From: CAVUOA01 sp963742955
GTDB lineage: Bacteria; Bacteroidota; Ignavibacteria; Tepidaquicellales; OLB5
Assembly: GCA_963742955.1 (NCBI GenBank)
Contig: CAVUOA010000009.1
Span: 558,001 to 622,000, forward strand
Reading direction: 5' to 3'
Length of the DNA: 64,000 nt
The notes beneath the pieces are model-generated. The model saw only the letters and a program-made list of their open reading frames with translations, did no database searches and was not told the origin of the DNA. Within the stretch, counting starts at the first letter, position 1. Each line of letters begins with the position of its first letter. Of this stretch, positions 43,382 through 53,090 are shown piece by piece. The position numbers and the translations under genes are program-made.

Positions 43382-45505
43382 ATGATAGACTTTAGCTCAC
43401 GTTATCCTTCCGCCTTAACCCTATTATTCTTAATAATATCCGCAGCAATTTCATTTTATCTCTACAGGAAAGCCGCGCTTACAACTGCAAAAAAAATTCT
43501 GCTTACTGCTTTAAAATCTGCCGCAATATTCTTAATTCTTGTATTATTTATAGAACCGGTCATCCTGGCATTTGTAAGTCCCAAAAACAGTTTAATAAAT
43601 CTGGTTGTAGTAGATAACACAAGAAGTAATTTACTGAAAAATGAAAATGGAAATCTAAAGAGTGATGAAATAAAAGACTTTCTAAATAAAAATTTATCCG
43701 ACAAAAACAAATATTCACTTTTTACTCTAAGCGATTCAAACAATTCACCGGGGAATATTAATGAACCCGACTCAATAAAATTTAATGGGGCTAACACCAA
43801 TCTATCAGAATCGTTAAACAGGCTTCTCACCTATTACCCTGAAAGGAATTTCAATTCAGTTACAGTAATATCAGACGGAATCTTTAATTCCGGAGGCAAT
43901 CCGCTGTACCAGGCAAGGTTATTTTATGCTCCTTTAATTACAATTGGGGTTGGTGATACTGCTCAAAAGAAAGATGCCGTTTTAAGCAGCGTTTACTATG
44001 AAGAAAATGCATTCACAGAAACAAATAATTTAATAAAAGCTTATATCAGAACGTTTGACCTGAAAAATGAAGTTCTTGAAATTAACCTCGTACGGGAAGG
44101 AAATGTAATACAAACAAAAACTATTCAGGTTTCAGGTATTACTCAATCTGACGAAGTGGATTTTGATGTGACTGAACAAAAATCCGGCATTGTGAAATAT
44201 TCGATAGATATTTCTAATATACCCGGAGAGCTAAACTATGAAAATAACAGGCAGCAGTTCCTGATAAGCTATATTGATAATAAAACTAATCTACTGCTCA
44301 TCTCATCAGGCCCGGGATATGATAATTCAGCTATAGCTGATATTTTAAAAAGAATAAACAATTATAATCTAACCGTTAGAACAATAAAGAATCAAAATGA
44401 GTTTTACGAAGGAACCCTTGATTTCAAGCCATTCGGCGGACTTTCGGCAATATTTTTACTTGGTTTCCCTATTTCGCAATTCAGCAGTGAAATAACTTCA
44501 AACATTGCATCTAAAATTACTGAATTCAAAATACCGGTTATTTTTTTCGCGCAGAAAAACACAGATTATAAAAAACTTGAGATATTCGGTGAATCTGTCC
44601 CGTTCACAATAACCGGAGGAATTGGAAGTGAAAAAGAATTCAACCCTCAGGTCGTGGCATTGTCTGAAAACGGATTCTCGAAAATAGAGCAGGATATTAA
44701 CTCAACTCCTCAGATTTTCTGTAATGTTTCCGGAATTGTGCCAAAAGCAGGAACCACTACTCTTATGACCGATAAAACAAATGGCGAGCCGGTATTCATT
44801 ATGAGAAAAACAGAGAATACCAATTCCTCAGCTTTTCTCGGATACGGATTGTGGAGATGGGACCTCAATCAGAAAGCAGCGCATGAGAAAACACTTGAAA
44901 GCTTTATTGTCCAAACCGTCAATCAATCCTTGCTTCATGATAAGAAAGCAAAATTTAAAATATACGCTGAAAAAAATGTATTCGATTATACCGAAAACAT
45001 TAGGCTTAATGCAGAAGTTTTTGATGATGAGTACAAACCTACACGAAACGCAAAGGTAACGGCTAAAATTTTATCCAACGGAAATAAAGTAATGGATAAT
45101 ATAGTTCTCACTCCAAACAATAATAAGTATTCAGCTTCAATTCATCCCATGCCTGCCGGAGATTATACAATAGAAGCCGAAGCTGATATTAATAATAATT
45201 ATTACGCCGGAGACAATTCACGTTTTCTTGTAGATTCATTAAACACCGAGTATTTAAGAACAGCAAGCGACTATGAATCACTTCGTGAGCTGGCAGATAA
45301 AACAGGGGGAGAATTTTTCCGAATTAATGAAAACGGGTCTGATATTGTTAACAGAATAAACGAATTATCAAACACAGGATTAGATAAACAGCTTATCAGA
45401 AAGAAAGAGAACTTCAATCTTTGGGAAAACAAATATGTTTTACTGCTGATTATATTTCTTTTTTCTGCCGAATGGGTTATCAAGAAAAGAAATAACATCC
45501 CCTAA
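43382..45505 (+). CDS. Large membrane protein with a VWA-like domain, function unknown
   Basis: A 707-residue protein: two N-terminal membrane helices (~10-28, ~42-62), a large extracytoplasmic part and a C-terminal helix (~684-700) ending in KKRNN. The first soluble region (~70-200) resembles von Willebrand A folds (LVVVDNTRSNL; VTVISDG; TIGVGD), but the metal site DxSxS reads DNTRS, so metal binding is doubtful. Later parts carry Ig-like strands (LNAEVFDDEYKPTRNAKV; MPAGDYTIEAEAD). This layout is found in Bacteroidota envelope proteins of unknown role. It begins 53 bases after the SurA-like gene. Confidence 0.75.
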   Translation: MIDFSSRYPSALTLLFLIISAAISFYLYRKAALTTAKKILLTALKSAAIFLILVLFIEPVILAFVSPKNSLINLVVVDNTRSNLLKNENGNLKSDEIKDFLNKNLSDKNKYSLFTLSDSNNSPGNINEPDSIKFNGANTNLSESLNRLLTYYPERNFNSVTVISDGIFNSGGNPLYQARLFYAPLITIGVGDTAQKKDAVLSSVYYEENAFTETNNLIKAYIRTFDLKNEVLEINLVREGNVIQTKTIQVSGITQSDEVDFDVTEQKSGIVKYSIDISNIPGELNYENNRQQFLISYIDNKTNLLLISSGPGYDNSAIADILKRINNYNLTVRTIKNQNEFYEGTLDFKPFGGLSAIFLLGFPISQFSSEITSNIASKITEFKIPVIFFAQKNTDYKKLEIFGESVPFTITGGIGSEKEFNPQVVALSENGFSKIEQDINSTPQIFCNVSGIVPKAGTTTLMTDKTNGEPVFIMRKTENTNSSAFLGYGLWRWDLNQKAAHEKTLESFIVQTVNQSLLHDKKAKFKIYAEKNVFDYTENIRLNAEVFDDEYKPTRNAKVTAKILSNGNKVMDNIVLTPNNNKYSASIHPMPAGDYTIEAEADINNNYYAGDNSRFLVDSLNTEYLRTASDYESLRELADKTGGEFFRINENGSDIVNRINELSNTGLDKQLIRKKENFNLWENKYVLLLIIFLFSAEWVIKKRNNIP

Positions 45506-45590
45506 ACTTAGATTTTTAAAAATATATAATCCGATATTTTAATCTCCTGAAAAAAACCTTATATTGCTTTTAAATTTACGAATTAGTTAC

Positions 45591-45598
45591 TATATTTG
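45591..45598 (+). promoter_or_regulatory. Bacteroidota-type -7 promoter element upstream of the ferredoxin gene
   Basis: TATATTTG matches the TAnnTTTG -7 box, 44 bases before the ATG at 45643. A TTG lies upstream, but the 24-base spacing is longer than the usual ~19-21, so the -33 element is uncertain. Confidence 0.4.
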
Positions 45599-45642
45599 CC
45601 TCAATTTTAAAGTAATCATAAAATAAGAGAGGATAAAACTAA

Positions 45643-45999
45643 ATGACATGGGTAATAACTAAACTTTGTATTGACTGTATGGATACGGAATGTGCAGAAG
45701 TGTGTCCCGTTGACTGTATATATGAGCTGAAAGTTGATGACGAAGAATTCACGAAAACACAGCTTTACATTCACCCGGGTGAGTGTATTGACTGCGCAGC
45801 GTGCGAACCGGCGTGTCCCTGGCAGGCTATTTTTGAAGATTCACAGGTTCCCGCGATTTTTGCTGAAGATACAGAAAGGAACGCCAAAATTTTCGAAAAA
45901 CATCCTCCTGAAGATTTTACTACCGAGGTTACTCCAATTAAGCGCAACCCAACTCCCGATGAAATTGAAGAAAATAAACGTAAATGGGGATACGCTTAA
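45643..45999 (+). CDS. Seven-iron-type ferredoxin (2 x [Fe-S])
   Basis: A 118-residue cytoplasmic electron carrier. The first cluster region, CIDCMDTECAEVCPVDC, is of the FdxA/7Fe type with an extended spacing. The second, CIDCAACEPACP, is a classical [4Fe-4S] motif. An acidic C-terminal tail with EIEENKRKWGY closes it. It would shuttle low-potential electrons to unidentified reductases. It is monocistronic, with a promoter-like element upstream and a strong terminator downstream. Confidence 0.92.
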   Translation: MTWVITKLCIDCMDTECAEVCPVDCIYELKVDDEEFTKTQLYIHPGECIDCAACEPACPWQAIFEDSQVPAIFAEDTERNAKIFEKHPPEDFTTEVTPIKRNPTPDEIEENKRKWGYA

Positions 46000-46025
46000 A
46001 TCATTATTGGTTTTGCTGAAACAAT

Positions 46026-46052
46026 AAAAGTCCCGTTTTAAGCGGGACTTTT
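46026..46052. terminator. Bidirectional terminator
   Basis: A perfect 10-bp stem AAAAGTCCCG/CGGGACTTTT with a 7-base loop and T-runs on both strands, between the convergent ferredoxin and aminotransferase genes. Confidence 0.88.
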
Positions 46053-46071
46053 ATTTATACGAAATATCGAA

Positions 46072-47256
46072 TTATATATTTGAGATTACTTCCTTAAATT
46101 TTGATATAAATATTTCAATTTCCTTTTCACTTATAATTAACGGGGGCAGAAGCCTTATTATATTTCCGTTTGTACAGTTAACCAGAACATCTTTTTCCAA
46201 GAGCTTTTCAACAACAGATTGACCTTCGAAAGCGAGTTCTGCACCAACCATTAATCCTTTACCTCTTACATCCTTAATTTTATCCGGAAACTTTTTCTGA
46301 ATTGATTTTAACCCTGATTCCAGCACCTCACCCATCTTTTTTGCATTATCCATAAGCCCGTTTTCGATTTCATTGAATACAACTAAACCGCATGCTGCTG
46401 CAACAGGATTACCGCCAAATGTAGTGCCATGCGAGCCTGGAGTAAGAACTTCAGCCGCTGAATCAGCTGCAAGAACAGCTCCAAGAGGCAGACCCCCGCC
46501 AATACCTTTTGCAAGCAGAACCAAATCAGGCTTTAGTCTGAAATGTTCAAACCCGTGGAGTTTACCGGTTCTTCCCACACCTGATTGTATTTCATCGCAA
46601 ACAAGTAAGAAACCGAATTTTTTCTGCAGTTCGTTTAGCTTATCGGCAAATTGCTGAGTTACAGGATTAACTCCTCCCTCTCCCTGAATACTTTCAATAA
46701 ACACAGCAGCAGTGTTATCATTTACTGTGCTTTCAAGAGAACGTTTTGAATTAAATTCGGCTGTTTTCACACCTGAGAGCAGCGGTTCAAAATCTTCCTG
46801 GTACTTTTTTCTCACTGTAAGCGATAACGCCCCCATAGTCCTTCCGTGAAAAGAACCGGTGAAAGATACAAGTTCTTTTTTATTTGTTCCCTTAAAATAC
46901 TTCCGGACTATTTTAATTGCACCCTCGACTGCTTCGGTACCTGAGTTTGTAAAAAATACTTTCTTAAATCCTGAGAGTTTAAGAATTTTTTCTGCAAGAA
47001 GAATCTGGTTTTCCTGGTAAAAAAGATTGGAAATGTGAATATATTTCTTTATTTGCCCTTCAATAGCTTTGTTTAATAAAGGGTGGTTATATCCTAAAAC
47101 ATTAACGGCAAGTCCTCCAAACATGTCAAGTATCTTTCTTCCCTCAGAAGTATAAAGATAACATCCTTCTCCACGCTCAATTAGTATGTTCAACCGTTTA
47201 TAGGTATTGAAAAGGTATTCCCTTTCCATTGAGGAGAGCTTACCGAATTCCATCAT
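46072..47256 (-). CDS. argD: Class III aminotransferase, acetylornithine aminotransferase family
   Basis: A 394-residue PLP enzyme. Visible features: LDMFGGLAVNVLGYNHP, the NSGTEAVEGAIKIVR phosphate-binding region (~104), SFTGSFHGRTMGALS, D221-E222 (DEIQSGVGRTGK), and the PLP lysine K250 in LLAKGIGGGLPLG. It would convert N-acetylornithine and 2-oxoglutarate to the semialdehyde (arginine or lysine biosynthesis). No other arg genes are adjacent, so ornithine or 4-aminobutyrate aminotransferase cannot be excluded. The gene begins 1 base after coaE. Confidence 0.83.
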   Translation of the reverse strand: MMEFGKLSSMEREYLFNTYKRLNILIERGEGCYLYTSEGRKILDMFGGLAVNVLGYNHPLLNKAIEGQIKKYIHISNLFYQENQILLAEKILKLSGFKKVFFTNSGTEAVEGAIKIVRKYFKGTNKKELVSFTGSFHGRTMGALSLTVRKKYQEDFEPLLSGVKTAEFNSKRSLESTVNDNTAAVFIESIQGEGGVNPVTQQFADKLNELQKKFGFLLVCDEIQSGVGRTGKLHGFEHFRLKPDLVLLAKGIGGGLPLGAVLAADSAAEVLTPGSHGTTFGGNPVAAACGLVVFNEIENGLMDNAKKMGEVLESGLKSIQKKFPDKIKDVRGKGLMVGAELAFEGQSVVEKLLEKDVLVNCTNGNIIRLLPPLIISEKEIEIFISKFKEVISNI

Positions 47257-47257
47257 A

Positions 47258-47866
47258 TTATTTTATATTGTTTAAAACTGAGAAGATAAATTTCACTTTT
47301 TCTCTGAGGGCTGAGGGAGTTGAATCGTTTTTAATCACAAAATCTGCTTTTGCAATTTTTTCTTTTTCGGGCATTTGAAGTTTCATGATTGACTTGATAT
47401 CATGTTCACTAAGTTTATTTCTTTTTCTTATCCTTTTTATTCGTGTTTGAACTGAAGAAGCTACAACCAATGTATAATCAATCAGTTTGTCAAAACCGCT
47501 TTCGTAAATCAAAGCCGCTTCTATTACAACTAATTTACCGGGATAATCTTTTGCTCGATCCAGAATTTCGGAAATAACAAAAGGGTGAACTATTTTATTC
47601 ACCCTTATTTGATTTGTATCACTCGAAAAAACTATTTTTCTGAATTCAGAAAATGATAATTTACCTTTATCGTCAAGAATTTTTTCACCAAACTGCTTAA
47701 CCAGTTCATTTTTCAGTTCTTCATTTGCCGAATAAAGCTCTTTAGCAATATCATCTGCAAAATAGACTTCGCAGCCAAGCTCGCCAAAATATTCGCATGC
47801 AAGTGTTTTCCCGGTTCCGATTCCCCCGGTCACACCAATAAGAAGTTTTTGCTTCTTACTTTGCAT
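47258..47866 (-). CDS. coaE: Dephospho-CoA kinase
   Basis: A 202-residue P-loop kinase: LIGVTGGIGTGKTLACEYF carries the Walker A, DDIAKELY follows, then KIVHPFVISEI and a DYTLVVASS strand with the RIRKRNKLSEHD lid region. It phosphorylates the 3'-OH of dephospho-CoA, the last step of CoA synthesis. I chose ATG 47866 over a TTG two codons earlier. The gene overlaps the rny end by 11 bases and nearly abuts argD. Confidence 0.94.
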   Translation of the reverse strand: MQSKKQKLLIGVTGGIGTGKTLACEYFGELGCEVYFADDIAKELYSANEELKNELVKQFGEKILDDKGKLSFSEFRKIVFSSDTNQIRVNKIVHPFVISEILDRAKDYPGKLVVIEAALIYESGFDKLIDYTLVVASSVQTRIKRIRKRNKLSEHDIKSIMKLQMPEKEKIAKADFVIKNDSTPSALREKVKFIFSVLNNIK

Positions 47867-49424
47867 AAGCAACTGAACGTCTTTCCCTGATTACTGTAAC
47901 CTTAATTTGACCCGGGTATTCCATCTCTTCCTGAATTTTGGAAGCAATATCAACCGAAAGCTGGTCTGCAAGAGCATCATTTATTTTATCATGTTCAACA
48001 ATTACTCTTACTTCCCTGCCAGCCTGAATAGCATAGGTCTTGCCTACTCCTTCAAAAGATTTGGCAAGTTCTTCGAGCTTTTCAAGTCTTTTTACATATC
48101 CTTCAACAGATTCTCTTCTGGCACCCGGTCTTGCACCGCTTATAGCATCTGCTGCCTGAACCAGAACCGCAATGGGGGTTTCCATTTCCATGTCTTCATG
48201 ATGTGCGCCAATTGCATTAGTTACTATGGGATGTTCTTTATACCTCTTAGTAAGCTCATAACCTATTATCGCATGAGGACCTTCTACTTCCTTATCCACA
48301 ACTTTGCCTATATCGTGCATTAAACCTGCTCTTTTTGCCAGAATCGGGTCTAATCCCAGTTCAACAGCCATTATACCGCAAAGGTGAGCAACTTCAACAC
48401 TGTGCTGAAGCACATTCTGTCCATAGCTGGAGCGGTATTTCATTTTGCCGATATGCCTTACAAGCTCAGGATGCACGCCATGCAACCCGGTTTCAATCAG
48501 TGCATTTTCACCAACTCGGATAATTTCTTCTTCGAGTTCTTTTTTAACTTTTTCAACTATTTCTTCTATTCTCGTTGGGTGAATCCTTCCGTCTGCAATC
48601 AGTCTTTCCATGGAAATTTTTGCAACTTCGCGCCTGAACGGGTCAAATGCAGAAATAGTAATTGCTTCAGGGGTATCATCTACTATAATATCAACACCTG
48701 TTGCAGCTTCAAATGCGCGGACATTTCTGCCTTCTTTCCCTATAATTCTGCCTTTGAGTTCATCACTTTGGATATTTAATACACTGACGGTAGTCTCTAC
48801 GGAATGGTCTGCTGCGCTGCGCTGTATTGCCTGAACAATCAGGTTTTTAGCAATACGCTTGGATTCCAGCTTCATTTCATCTCTAATTTCCTTAAGCTTG
48901 GTAGTGCATTCCATTTTTGTCTCATCATAGAGGTTTTCCATGAGGATTTTCTTCGCTTCATCGGAAGTTAAACCGGAAATATTTTCAAGCTTAAGATTTT
49001 GTTCTCCAATCAGCTGTTCAAGTTTTTCTTCTTTACTGCTGAGTACAGCTATTTTCTGGTTGAAATCCTTTTCCAGTTTTTCAAGGCTTCTTTCTTTTTT
49101 GCTTGCCTGGTCAAGCTTTTTCTCAAGATTTTCTTCTTTATCTACTAGCTGCTTTTCGAAAGCTTTAAGTTTATTCTTTTTTGATTGGTAATCGCTGTCG
49201 AATTCCTGTTTCTTTCTGTACCATTCATCTTTAACTTCAAGAAGTTTTTCCTTTTTTAAAGTCAGAGCCGATTTTTCCGCATCATCAAGTATCTTCTTTG
49301 CCTGTTCATCTGCGCTCATAAGTTTACTTTTGGTTAACTTTGAATTGAGGTACCAGCCTCCAAAAAAAGTTACACCGCAAAGAACAACTATAAGCGGAAT
49401 TAATATATAAATTTCAAGTACCAT
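47856..49424 (-). CDS. rny: Ribonuclease Y
   Basis: A 522-residue membrane-anchored endoribonuclease. An N-terminal helix (~3-22) is followed by a long coiled coil (~30-190), a KH domain (~210-270, with GRIIGKEGRNVRAFEAATG), and an HD phosphodiesterase domain (HSVEVAHLC; LMHDIGKVVD). It starts mRNA decay with a 5'-monophosphate preference. The 6S RNA gene lies just upstream on the same strand. Confidence 0.96.
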   Translation of the reverse strand: MVLEIYILIPLIVVLCGVTFFGGWYLNSKLTKSKLMSADEQAKKILDDAEKSALTLKKEKLLEVKDEWYRKKQEFDSDYQSKKNKLKAFEKQLVDKEENLEKKLDQASKKERSLEKLEKDFNQKIAVLSSKEEKLEQLIGEQNLKLENISGLTSDEAKKILMENLYDETKMECTTKLKEIRDEMKLESKRIAKNLIVQAIQRSAADHSVETTVSVLNIQSDELKGRIIGKEGRNVRAFEAATGVDIIVDDTPEAITISAFDPFRREVAKISMERLIADGRIHPTRIEEIVEKVKKELEEEIIRVGENALIETGLHGVHPELVRHIGKMKYRSSYGQNVLQHSVEVAHLCGIMAVELGLDPILAKRAGLMHDIGKVVDKEVEGPHAIIGYELTKRYKEHPIVTNAIGAHHEDMEMETPIAVLVQAADAISGARPGARRESVEGYVKRLEKLEELAKSFEGVGKTYAIQAGREVRVIVEHDKINDALADQLSVDIASKIQEEMEYPGQIKVTVIRERRSVAYAK

Positions 49425-49483
49425 ATTTTATTACTCCGTATTTTAGCATATATTTTATTTATTAAATAATTTCAGATAAAAAA

Positions 49484-49717
49484 AAACCGCACCCGGTTTT
49501 GTTAAACCGTAGTGAAAGGTTATAGAACCCCTTCTAAAACACAGTGGGTGGTGCCGAAATGTTTCTTGATTCCTCCGTTCACTAAAGGTGCCTATAACAC
49601 CTGCCGTGATATTCGCAAAACGAATTGAGGCCTGCAGTCCACACTATATACGAGCTGTCCTCCCATAAATTAGCGTTGGTTCTAATTAATGTTTGACTAC
49701 GGTTGCCGGTGCGGTTT
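49484..49717 (-). ncRNA. ssrS: 6S RNA (ssrS)
   Basis: A non-coding stretch of ~234 bases between zapA and rny, on the minus strand. The terminal stem pairs AAACCGCACC with GGTGCGGTTT, continued by an inner CAACCGTAG/CTACGGTT helix; the 3' end enters a long U-run (TTTTTTTTT). The middle holds a large potential bubble with GGCAGGTGTTATAGGCACC-type hairpins. 6S RNA binds the sigma-holoenzyme by mimicking an open promoter. The position between zapA and rny is, as I recall, where Bacteroidota 6S genes are found. Fine secondary structure was not computed. It explains the 322-base gap here. Confidence 0.75.
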
Positions 49718-49746
49718 AAAAATTGATTTAAAAAGAACGAAAATTA

Positions 49747-50046
49747 TTAACTATTGCCGTCTATATATTCGTTAATATCTTTTATCTGCGAGTTAAGACT
49801 GTTAATTAGAGTTTTGTAATTTTGATCCAGTACAAAGTTATTGTTTTTTTCTTTGAAATAGTTCTCGGCTATGTTTAACGCAGATACAATGGCAATCGTT
49901 ATATCAGACTGGTTCGGTATGTCGTTTTGTACCTTATTCATTAAGGAATCGACAAACTGAGCGCTTTTTTCTACCAATTCAATATCATCACCCTTAAGAG
50001 TGTAATGATTATTGAAGATTTTGATTCTGATATCCTTGGATTCCAC
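49747..50046 (-). CDS. zapA: Cell division protein ZapA
   Basis: A 99-residue protein with the ZapA pattern: IRIKIFNNHYTLKGDD at the start, AQFVDSLMNKVQ, then DITIAIVSALNIAENYF before a C-terminal coiled coil. ZapA cross-links FtsZ filaments at the division site. It precedes the 6S gene. Confidence 0.9.
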   Translation of the reverse strand: MESKDIRIKIFNNHYTLKGDDIELVEKSAQFVDSLMNKVQNDIPNQSDITIAIVSALNIAENYFKEKNNNFVLDQNYKTLINSLNSQIKDINEYIDGNS

Positions 50047-50128
50047 TATAGTTAATAATTTATTTAATATATTGCCACCTTAATTTTACCGCAGTCAAGC
50101 AATAATCTATAACCCCGTTGTTCAGGGA

Positions 50129-50491
50129 TTAAAAATTATTGTTTGATTTCTGTTCAAGGTGAGCATCAAGCCGTATCATAAGCTCTCTTATCCGGCTTTT
50201 CAGCATTGTCTTTTCATCACTTGAAATCTTATTTTTTCTTTCATCAAGGAGCTTATTTTTAAGCTCTGAAATTTCTTTATCTTTATTTAAAAGCTCTGAA
50301 TTCCTGTTTGAAAACTCTAACTTAATTTCAGATATACTTTGTTCCAGTTCTTTAACTTTATCTTTTAAACTCTTGTTTTCATCTCTCAATGAGCCGAGCT
50401 TCACAGCCATTCCTTTAATTTTAGAGAATAACTTCTCAAGCTCGTTTTTCAAGCCCATATCGTTGACTTTGATGACTTCGTTATCAACCAT
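50129..50491 (-). CDS. Coiled-coil protein (ZapB-like, cell division?)
   Basis: A 120-residue protein that is almost entirely a heptad-repeat coiled coil (Leu/Lys/Glu-rich, ~15-100), with no signal peptide. Its stop lies 82 bases before zapA and its start directly adjoins pheT. Because it sits between pheT and zapA, it may be a ZapB-like partner or a general division coiled coil; sequence alone cannot show this. Confidence 0.72.
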   Translation of the reverse strand: MVDNEVIKVNDMGLKNELEKLFSKIKGMAVKLGSLRDENKSLKDKVKELEQSISEIKLEFSNRNSELLNKDKEISELKNKLLDERKNKISSDEKTMLKSRIRELMIRLDAHLEQKSNNNF

Positions 50492-52897
50492 TCACGTTCT
50501 CAGTTCGGCGTTAAGTTTCTTTTTTAAGTCTTTTATTATTTTCTGCTGAATCACGTTAATTTCTTCATCGGTCAGTGTTTTTTCCGTGCTGGAAAATTCA
50601 AGTGAAAACGTATAGCTTACTTTTCCCGATTCATCACCCTGCCTGTAAACATCATACAAACGCAGTTTCTTTAATAGTTTGCCTGATGCAGAAGTTATTA
50701 CATCTTCAAGTGCGCTCACTTTGATTTCATTTCCTGCAACAACAGAAATATCTCTTAATGCAGGCGGATATTTTGAAATTTCTTTATACCCGCTTTGAAC
50801 GCCCCTGTTTTCAAACAGAATATTCGCATAAATCTCGCATCCGTATACATTTTTATCTATATCAAAAATTTTCAAGCACTTATCTGAAAACTTGAAAATA
50901 CGCGCCAAGACCTTTTCTTTGACTGTAAATTCTGTATAATATGCAAATATTTCGTTATAATTATAATGATTTAATTTATAATAGTCAATATGGAATTTTT
51001 CAAGAAGTACTTGAAGCTCTCCTTTTAAGTCAAATATATCAAAAGACCTTGATTTTTGACTGATAGATTCTACATCATACTCACCGCAAAGTGTCAGGAG
51101 TATTCTTTTATCTTCTTCTATGCCCTGAATCAAATTGCCGTCAGAATCGGCATATTTCATTACCTCTCCTATTTCAAATAATTTCAATGATGCAGCTTTG
51201 AAATTCAAGTTGTTCTTAACAGATTCAAGAGCACCTGTATAAAGATTTGTCCTCAAGGCGTTCTTTTCGTTGCTGAACGGGTTTAAAATCCTGATAAAAC
51301 CGTCACCAAAGATTTTCTCATGTTTTTCGTTCACTAAAGTATCCGAAATAATCTCCTTGTATCCCCTTCCGATGAAGTATTTTCTAATCTCGTTAAAGAA
51401 GCTGTATTCTACCTCGTCGTACTCCCTTGTATTATAATACATGCGGTCAAATTCGGAATCCGGAATCCTGTCATATCCGAAGACTCTCACAGTTTCTTCA
51501 ACCAAGTCTATTTCTCTTAATAAATCCTCATTCCTGAACGAAGGAATATTAAAATAAGATATTCCTTCTTTTTCTCCGGAAAAAGTAATCTCAATCTTTG
51601 CAAGCAGTTCTTTTACCTGTTCTGAACTGAACTCCAATCCAACTATTCTGTTAAGAAATTCTGTTCTAAGCCCAACAGTTTTTTTCTCAATTACATTCGG
51701 ATAAACATCTATCAATCCTTCTGCAATTTCACCCGATGCAAATTCCGCAATCATCTGTGCTGCCCTGCTGCATGCGGTGGGAGTGTTTTCAATATCAATT
51801 CCTCTTTCAAACCTGTATGATGAATCGGTTTGGAGCCCGAGGAACTTTGATGATTTTCTTGTTAATACCGGGTCAAAATATGCGCTTTCGATGAATACGT
51901 TTTTTGTATTTTCCTTTATTTCCGAATTTTCACCACCCATAATGCCTGCTAATGCAACAGGTCTTAAAGCATCACAAATTAAAAGTATGTTTTCACGGAG
52001 TTTTCTTTCTTTACCGTCTAAGGTTGTAAACTTATCTACGCTTTTTGAATCCTTAACAATAATTTTCTTCCCTGCTATTAAATCATAATCAAACGCATGC
52101 AGCGGCTGACCGGATTCAAGCATTATAAAATTTGTAATATCGACAATATTGTTTATTGGACGAAGTCCTGCGCTGGTTAAATATTTCTGCATCCAATCAG
52201 GCGAAGGCTTAACTGTTACGTTTTTTACAAGCCTTCCGCAGTACCTGTAACAGCCCTTTGGATTTTCTATTTCAACACTTATGTAATCCGATATTTTTTC
52301 ATTTGATTCTCTCAGTTTTATTTCAGGAAGATTGACCTTATTTCCTGTCAGCACACTAACTTCACGTGCAACGCCTATATGTGAAAGCAAATCACCCCTG
52401 TTTGGAGTTATACCGATATCAAGCACAACATCATTCAGACCGATATATTCAGAAAACGGAGAACCGATTGGCAGTTTATCATCAAGTACCATTATACCTG
52501 AATGGTCTTCGCCGAGATTCATCTCCTTAGCTGAACAAATCATTCCTTCGGAAAATTCACCTCTGAGTTTTGCTTTCTTTATTTCAAATTCACCGTTAGG
52601 AATAATTGAGCCTACTTTCGCTACACAGACAGTTTGACCTGCGTCAACATTTGGCGCTCCGCAAACAATATTTAATAATTCACCTGTACCAATATCTACT
52701 TTACAAACGCTTAATTTATCGGCATTTGGGTGTTTCTTTCTTTCGACAACTTTCCCGATAACAAAGCCATTAAGTTTTTCAGCCTGGTTTTCAATGCTTT
52801 CAATATCAAAACCGAGATTAATAAGCCCCCTGACCAAATCATCAATGGGTAAATTAACCTCAGTGTAATCGTTAAGCCATTTAAGTGAGATTTTCAT
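50492..52897 (-). CDS. pheT: Phenylalanyl-tRNA synthetase beta subunit
   Basis: An 801-residue PheT. I start at ATG 52897 (MKISLKWLND), which has GAAAGG seven bases upstream; an earlier in-frame ATG adds 8 non-conserved residues. Domains in order: tRNA-binding OB fold (~40-150; VGKVVERKKHPNADKLSVCKVD), B3/4 editing domain (CYRYCGRLV; RPINNIVDITNF), B5, the catalytic-like core, and C-terminal anticodon-binding FDX-ACB (KYPPALRDISVVA; SLEFSSTEKTLTDEE). It pairs with PheS, not encoded here. Its stop and the next gene's ATG abut. Confidence 0.96.
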   Translation of the reverse strand: MKISLKWLNDYTEVNLPIDDLVRGLINLGFDIESIENQAEKLNGFVIGKVVERKKHPNADKLSVCKVDIGTGELLNIVCGAPNVDAGQTVCVAKVGSIIPNGEFEIKKAKLRGEFSEGMICSAKEMNLGEDHSGIMVLDDKLPIGSPFSEYIGLNDVVLDIGITPNRGDLLSHIGVAREVSVLTGNKVNLPEIKLRESNEKISDYISVEIENPKGCYRYCGRLVKNVTVKPSPDWMQKYLTSAGLRPINNIVDITNFIMLESGQPLHAFDYDLIAGKKIIVKDSKSVDKFTTLDGKERKLRENILLICDALRPVALAGIMGGENSEIKENTKNVFIESAYFDPVLTRKSSKFLGLQTDSSYRFERGIDIENTPTACSRAAQMIAEFASGEIAEGLIDVYPNVIEKKTVGLRTEFLNRIVGLEFSSEQVKELLAKIEITFSGEKEGISYFNIPSFRNEDLLREIDLVEETVRVFGYDRIPDSEFDRMYYNTREYDEVEYSFFNEIRKYFIGRGYKEIISDTLVNEKHEKIFGDGFIRILNPFSNEKNALRTNLYTGALESVKNNLNFKAASLKLFEIGEVMKYADSDGNLIQGIEEDKRILLTLCGEYDVESISQKSRSFDIFDLKGELQVLLEKFHIDYYKLNHYNYNEIFAYYTEFTVKEKVLARIFKFSDKCLKIFDIDKNVYGCEIYANILFENRGVQSGYKEISKYPPALRDISVVAGNEIKVSALEDVITSASGKLLKKLRLYDVYRQGDESGKVSYTFSLEFSSTEKTLTDEEINVIQQKIIKDLKKKLNAELRT

Positions 52898-53090
52898 ATA
52901 ACCTTTCTTAAGTGAATACAAATATAAACATAAGCCTGAAAACTATAAAGGCATAGGGGGAAATGAATGGATTCAAGTTTAGACACATGTCATGTTTTTT
53001 TATGATAAAAGTCATGGATTTTTGAGGATGTGCAGAACTATATTATCTTGAATTTGTATACACATCAACTAACTAACGGGGGACAACTTT

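Noticed and set aside
52922..53090. T-box or attenuator leader for pheT
   Set aside because: No T-box sequence, no leader peptide with Phe codons and no terminator hairpin found upstream of the pheT start.
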